Assembly: GCA_021373175.1 (NCBI GenBank)
Contig: JAJFTE010000137.1
Location: forward strand, 1 to 35,154
Length of the DNA stretch: 35,154 nucleotides
Direction of reading: 5' to 3'
Source of the DNA: Actinomycetes bacterium
GTDB lineage: Bacteria > Actinomycetota > Coriobacteriia > Anaerosomatales > Anaerosomataceae
Positions 31,805-35,154 of the stretch are shown one piece after another. Each line of letters starts with the position of its first letter. Within the stretch, counting starts at the first letter, position 1. The translations under genes and the position numbers were made by a program. The notes under the pieces are model-generated. The model was not told the DNA's origin and made no database searches. It saw nothing but the letters and a program-made list of their open reading frames with translations.

Positions 31805-32718
31805 CGGTCTCCTTCCGCAAGCGCGCCCGCAACCTTAGCCGCAAGCCGCACGTTGTTGTACACGAGTTCTTTGTTCGCTTCCTCGCTCGCACCTCCTGTG
31901 AGCGCGTGGATCCTGCCGAGCAGAAACGGCGTGACGGCCTTGCCGCGCACGCCACGCTCAGCCGCCTCGGCAAGCGCAGTCTCGATGACGCCATCGATCT
32001 CGGCGTGCGGGATCTCATGCTCGGCCGGGATCGGGTTCGCGACCACCACACCGCCGGAGATGCCGAGTTCGCGTCGGGCGCGCACAACGGCGGCGATCTC
32101 CTCGGCCGAGTCGAGACGCGCGTCAACCCCGAAACCGCTCGTCCGGGTGTAGAACGCTGGGAACTCGCCGGTCTGGTAGCCGAGGACCGGCACCCCGTGC
32201 GTCTCGAGGTACTCCAGTGTGAGGCCGAGGTCGAGCACCGACTTCGCGCCCGCGCACACGACCGCGACGTCGGTATGCGCGAGCTCTTCCAGGTCGGCCG
32301 AGATATCGAAGCTCGTCTCGGCACCTCTGTGCACGCCGCCGATGCCGCCGGTCGCGAAGACGCGGATGCCGGCCATCGCGGCGACCATCATCGTGGCGGC
32401 GACGGTCGTGGCGCCATCGCTGCCGCAAGCGACGAGCGTGGCGAGGTCGCGCCGGCTCGCCTTCGCGACGCCGGCGGTCGTTGCCAGATACTCGAGGCCG
32501 ATGCTGTCGAGCCCCACGCGGATGACACCGCCGATGAGCGCGATCGTGGCTGGCACGGCGCCCTCTTCCCTGGCGACGAGCTCAGCGGCAACCGCGCATT
32601 CGAGGTTCGCCGGGTACGGGAACCCGTGGCTGATGATGGTTGATTCAAGCGCGACCACGGGCTCGCCGGCATGAAGCGCGGCGCGAACGTCGGGAGCGAT
32701 CAGCAGGTGTTCGGTCAC
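31801..32718 (-). CDS. psuG: Pseudouridine-5'-phosphate glycosidase
   Basis: Cleaves the C-C bond of pseudouridine 5'-phosphate to uracil and ribose 5-phosphate. The 305 residues carry the family's VVALESTIISHGFPYPANLE-like N-terminal block near residue 21, the ATGGIGGVHRGAE segment near 120, and GAKSVLDLGLTLEYLET near 156, which contains a conserved Lys. Length is normal. GTG 32718 overlaps the psuK stop as GTGA. Together with PsuK it forms a complete two-step route for recycling pseudouridine from RNA turnover. Confidence 0.95.
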   Translation of the reverse strand: MTEHLLIAPDVRAALHAGEPVVALESTIISHGFPYPANLECAVAAELVAREEGAVPATIALIGGVIRVGLDSIGLEYLATTAGVAKASRRDLATLVACGSDGATTVAATMMVAAMAGIRVFATGGIGGVHRGAETSFDISADLEELAHTDVAVVCAGAKSVLDLGLTLEYLETHGVPVLGYQTGEFPAFYTRTSGFGVDARLDSAEEIAAVVRARRELGISGGVVVANPIPAEHEIPHAEIDGVIETALAEAAERGVRGKAVTPFLLGRIHALTGGASEEANKELVYNNVRLAAKVAGALAEGDR

Positions 32719-33629
32719 GACAACATCCCTTCCATGATCTCAAGGGCAGCATCTTCGGCGATTCGGTCGCTCACGGTGCGCTCGCTGCGAAGCGCAAGGG
32801 CTGCCATCGCCGAGGCGAACGCCGCGGCGTGCGCGGTATCGAAACCTGCGAGCTCGGCGTAGACGAGACCCGCCATGTACGCGTCCCCGGCACCGGTCGC
32901 GTTCACGACCGTGGCGGGCGGCGGCACGAAGCGCACGCGCTCGGCACCCGAGGCGAACAGCGCACCGGCCACGCCGCCGGTGATGACCACCCGGCTGGCA
33001 CCGGCCGCGATAAGCGCGTCCACCGCGGTCTCCACGGCGCCCGGGGCGGTGCCGGTGAGCGAGGCGGCCTCGATCTCGTTCGTCTTGAGGGTGTGAAGCG
33101 TGCCCAGAACGCCGCGAGCGCGCGGTGCTTTCGCGACCGAGACGGTGTCGAGCATGATGCGCCGGTCGCCCCAGCGCTCGGGCACATGCGCGATCGTCTC
33201 CTCGGACAGATTGGTGTCAAGCACCACAAGCGCGGCATCATCGAGCGCCGCGGCGTGCGCGTCCAGCGCCTCGGGGGTGAGCGCTTCAAGCGCACGCATG
33301 TCCGAGATCGCCAGCGCGAGATCGCCGCGCTCGTCCATGATCGCGAGGTAGCGCGGCGCGGCAAGCCCGGGCGAGGGAACCGGGAAGAGCTCGACGCCGG
33401 CATCGCTGCAGCTCGCCGCGATCTCATCGGCGCCAGGACCTTCGCCGGGCGCAGCGATCAGCCGTGTGACCACGCCGAGCCGCGCGAGGTTCTCGGCGAT
33501 ATTGCGCCCGACGCCGCCGGGGCTCGTGCGAACGTGCCCGGGATTCGAGTCGCGCGGTACGAGCGAGCGTTCGGTGAAGCCGAGGATATCGACGTTGGCT
33601 CCACCTATCACCGTGACCGGACCGCGCAT
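32715..33629 (-). CDS. psuK: PfkB-family kinase, probable pseudouridine kinase
   Basis: Ribokinase-like carbohydrate/nucleoside kinase of 304 residues. The N-terminal IGGANVDILG and SPGGVGRNIAENL motifs bind substrate; NATGAGDAYMAGL in the last third carries the anion hole and catalytic Asp of the PfkB family. Adjacency and overlap with psuG support pseudouridine as substrate. ATG 33629 is preceded by AGGAGGC; the frame open to 33686 adds residues with no family match. The family is certain; substrate is inferred from context. Confidence 0.9.
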   Translation of the reverse strand: MRGPVTVIGGANVDILGFTERSLVPRDSNPGHVRTSPGGVGRNIAENLARLGVVTRLIAAPGEGPGADEIAASCSDAGVELFPVPSPGLAAPRYLAIMDERGDLALAISDMRALEALTPEALDAHAAALDDAALVVLDTNLSEETIAHVPERWGDRRIMLDTVSVAKAPRARGVLGTLHTLKTNEIEAASLTGTAPGAVETAVDALIAAGASRVVITGGVAGALFASGAERVRFVPPPATVVNATGAGDAYMAGLVYAELAGFDTAHAAAFASAMAALALRSERTVSDRIAEDAALEIMEGMLS

Positions 33630-33693
33630 CGGCGCCTCCTGACTGCGTTTGCCTGCGACCCATCCTACCCCTGCGGCGCAAAGCACGATCGCG

Positions 33694-34425
33694 TCAGCCG
33701 TGGTTGTTGCCCTTACGGCTGGCCTGGATGATCTTCACCGCATCGTCGCACGAATCAGTCATGCTCACGAGTTCGATATCGGCAGCGGCGATGGTTCCCT
33801 CAGCGACCAGACGCTCGAGGAAGAACCCCATCATGGGCTTCCAGAACTCCACGCCCATGAGCACGATGGGGAACGGCTCCATCTTGCCGGTCTGGATGAG
33901 CGTCATGGCCTCGAAGAGCTCATCGAGTGTCCCGAACCCACCCGGCATGATGACGAACGCCCGCGAGTACTTCACCATCATCACCTTGCGCACGAAGAAG
34001 TGCTCGAAGGTCATGACGCGGTCGAGGTACGGGTTCGGCCGCTGCTCGTGCGGCAAGTGGATGTTGGCGCCGAGAGACAACCCACCAGCCTCACGCGCGC
34101 CGCGGTTCGCCGCCTCCATGATGCCAGGGCCGCCCCCCGTCATGACGCCGTATCCCGCCTCGGCAAGCGAGCGTCCCATCTGCCGGGCCAGCTCGTAGTG
34201 CGGATGATCCTCGCGAAATCGTGCCGAGCCGAACACCGTGACCATCGGCACGTCCACGTTGAGGAATTCAAACCCGCGCAGGAACTCGAGGAAGATGCGC
34301 ACCGCGCTCTCGACGTTCTCGGCATGTCCATGACCTCCGGCGAGGAACTCGGCTTCGGCGCCCTCGACCTGCTCGAGCAATGACGGCGGGTAGGCGTCAA
34401 GATCGTTCGGGTTGGACTCAGACAT
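33694..34425 (-). CDS. LOG-family (TIGR00730) nucleotide-processing protein
   Basis: Rossmann-fold protein of 243 residues. The family motifs MTGGGPGIMEAANRGA near residue 95 and MPGGFGTLDELFEA near residue 157 (PGGxGTxxE) are intact, so it is expected to hydrolyse the N-glycosidic bond of nucleotides such as cytokinin riboside phosphates or purine/pyrimidine 5'-monophosphates. The N-terminal 45 residues are an extra acidic stretch. ATG 34425 has GGAGGTC upstream. A frame reaching 34767 crosses the divergent MerR remnant and is spurious. The psuK gene starts 64 bases downstream, and a shared role in nucleotide salvage is possible. Confidence 0.9.
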   Translation of the reverse strand: MSESNPNDLDAYPPSLLEQVEGAEAEFLAGGHGHAENVESAVRIFLEFLRGFEFLNVDVPMVTVFGSARFREDHPHYELARQMGRSLAEAGYGVMTGGGPGIMEAANRGAREAGGLSLGANIHLPHEQRPNPYLDRVMTFEHFFVRKVMMVKYSRAFVIMPGGFGTLDELFEAMTLIQTGKMEPFPIVLMGVEFWKPMMGFFLERLVAEGTIAAADIELVSMTDSCDDAVKIIQASRKGNNHG

Positions 34426-34502
34426 GTGACCTCCTCGGCTGACGTGCCTCTCATGGTACCAGGAGCCCTGCCGGGGAGAATCACCGGGTGCTGACTCTGA
34501 TA

Positions 34503-34514
34503 TTACGTGAGGGT
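34503..34514 (+). promoter_or_regulatory. Remnant TipA/MerR-type operator-promoter
   Basis: TTACGTGAGGGT, followed by TCTACCC, looks like the right half and -10 side of the CCTCACG-type palindromic operator that precedes many TipA-like MerR genes. The left half (CTCTGATA) is degenerate. It sits only about 15 bases before codons matching the middle of a MerR protein. Confidence 0.35.
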
Positions 34515-34528
34515 CTACCCTTCGGCAG

Positions 34529-34936
34529 GTGCTGTTCTTCAAGGAGTTCGGCTTCGGGCTGGAGGACATCAAGCGGCAGATGCACGATCCGCTGTTCGAC
34601 CGCCGGGAGCCGTTGCTGCTGCAACACCGCATGCTCGCGGACAAAGCGGCGCAGCTCGAGAGCCAGCAGATCGGCTCCCGCACGGCCGCGCTCATGGACG
34701 CCGGCCTTGCCGCCGACGACCCGCGTGCGACGGATCTCGCCGAGCGGGCCGGGCTGCAGATTGACACGTGGTTCTACCCCTGCCCGCACGAGATGCACGT
34801 GAACCTCGCCGAGATGTACATCGCGGACCCGCGCTTCACGGCACCATACGAGAAGATCCGGGAGGGCATGGCGCGCTGCTGGCACGACGCCACTCTCGCG
34901 GCCGCACGCGGCCGCGAGAGGCCTGCGGTCCCCTGA
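34529..34936 (+). pseudogene. Decayed MerR/TipAS-type regulator
   Basis: The open frame begins VLFFKEFGFGLEDIKRQM, which matches MerR proteins from about residue 50 onward, the end of the DNA-binding domain. The winged-helix start is missing: an in-frame TGA occurs at 34508 and a MerR-type promoter remnant sits immediately upstream. The TipAS-like C-terminal block (WFYPCPHEMHVNLAEMYIADPRF) is recognisable, but about 60 residues expected between HRMLADKAAQLE and the SRTAALMDAG segment are absent. Two deletions best explain this. An intact short effector-only protein from GTG 34529 is the alternative; it would lack DNA binding. It is divergent from the LOG gene. Confidence 0.6.
34893..34920. 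repeat. Perfect 12-bp inverted repeat at the end of the MerR remnant
   Basis: CTCTCGCGGCCG (34893-34904) pairs perfectly with 34909-34920 around a CACG loop. It lies inside the last codons of the MerR remnant, between convergent transcripts from that remnant and the cold-shock gene. It may act as a bidirectional terminator hairpin, but no U-run follows on either strand. Confidence 0.5.
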
Positions 34937-35000
34937 ACGCCGAAGGGCAGCCCCTCGATGGGACCCGCCCCCCTGCTGCGCGCTATGTGTTCCGCGAAGC

Positions 35001-35154
35001 TTAGAGCTTGCGGACGTTGCTCGCCTGCATCTTGCCGTTCTGGCCGGTGGTCACATCGAACTCCACGGCCTGGCCCTCATCGAGGGTCTTGAAGCCCTCG
35101 CCCTGGATCTCGGAGAAGTGGACGAACAGATCGTCGCCGTCCTCACGCGAGATG
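35001..35154 (-). CDS. Cold-shock protein, C-terminal part
   Basis: The last 50 or so residues of a CspA-like OB-fold nucleic-acid-binding protein; the 5' end lies beyond the window. The minus strand encodes [20 protein letters not shown], containing the RNP2-type FVHFS motif, then [20 protein letters not shown] and the ending ASNVRKL before TAA at 35003-35001. These are standard for the family. Such proteins bind single-stranded RNA/DNA and act as RNA chaperones; cold induction cannot be judged from this part. Confidence 0.93.
   Translation of the reverse strand, partial: ISREDGDDLFVHFSEIQGEGFKTLDEGQAVEFDVTTGQNGKMQASNVRKL

Noticed and set aside
1-35154. CRISPR arrays, insertion sequences, prophage or integration sites
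   Set aside because: No spaced direct repeats, transposase, integrase or phage structural genes were seen anywhere in the window.

Overview
This window is GC-rich, gene-dense bacterial DNA from what looks like an anaerobic actinobacterium. The gene content fits a Coriobacteriia or OPB41-like lineage: a four-subunit pyruvate:ferredoxin oxidoreductase, an [FeFe]-hydrogenase-like sensor, an AmmeMemoRadiSam enzyme, a secreted protein with cell-wall-binding type 2 repeats, and a probable selenoprotein. The lineage is an inference from gene content and codon use; no rRNA is present to confirm it.

Layout. Positions 1-2490 (+) hold the end of an EamA-type transporter and a stand-alone phosphoglucose isomerase. 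A 331-base convergent gap (2491-2821) follows and is unusually rich in hairpins. From 16819 down to 2822 all genes lie on the minus strand, nearly all with short gaps or overlapping start and stop codons: lysC, asd, an OmpR-type regulator with its kinase, queT, a hydrogenase-like/degenerate-GGDEF fusion, amrS, a DsbA/FrnE-like gene with an in-frame TGA at its first active-site Cys, a glycosyltransferase, a TSUP transporter, a GNAT acetyltransferase, a LytS/LytR pair and a phosphoesterase. Upstream on the same strand are an HD-GYP receptor with an orphan PstS-like lipoprotein (20318-16923), the porCDAB operon (23459-20426), and the block ffs-dnaX-ybaB-recR (26473-23627). Next come a single-domain response regulator, a divergent lone ABC ATPase (+), a large secreted metalloprotease-like CWB2 protein, a psuK-psuG-methyltransferase operon, a LOG-family protein, a decayed MerR/TipAS regulator (+) and the end of a cold-shock protein gene.

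Working together: PorCDAB joins pyruvate oxidation to ferredoxin reduction. The hydrogenase-like sensor, two complete two-component pairs, the HD-GYP receptor and the lone receiver domain make the window heavy in signalling. PsuK and PsuG salvage pseudouridine to uracil and ribose 5-phosphate. LysC and Asd begin the aspartate-family pathway.

The most notable observation is the DsbA/FrnE-like gene at 8868-8215. Reading through a TGA at codon 17 restores a complete 217-residue protein with a U-P-F-C redox motif. A hairpin with bacterial SECIS-like geometry lies just after the TGA, and the start codon overlaps the stop of amrS.
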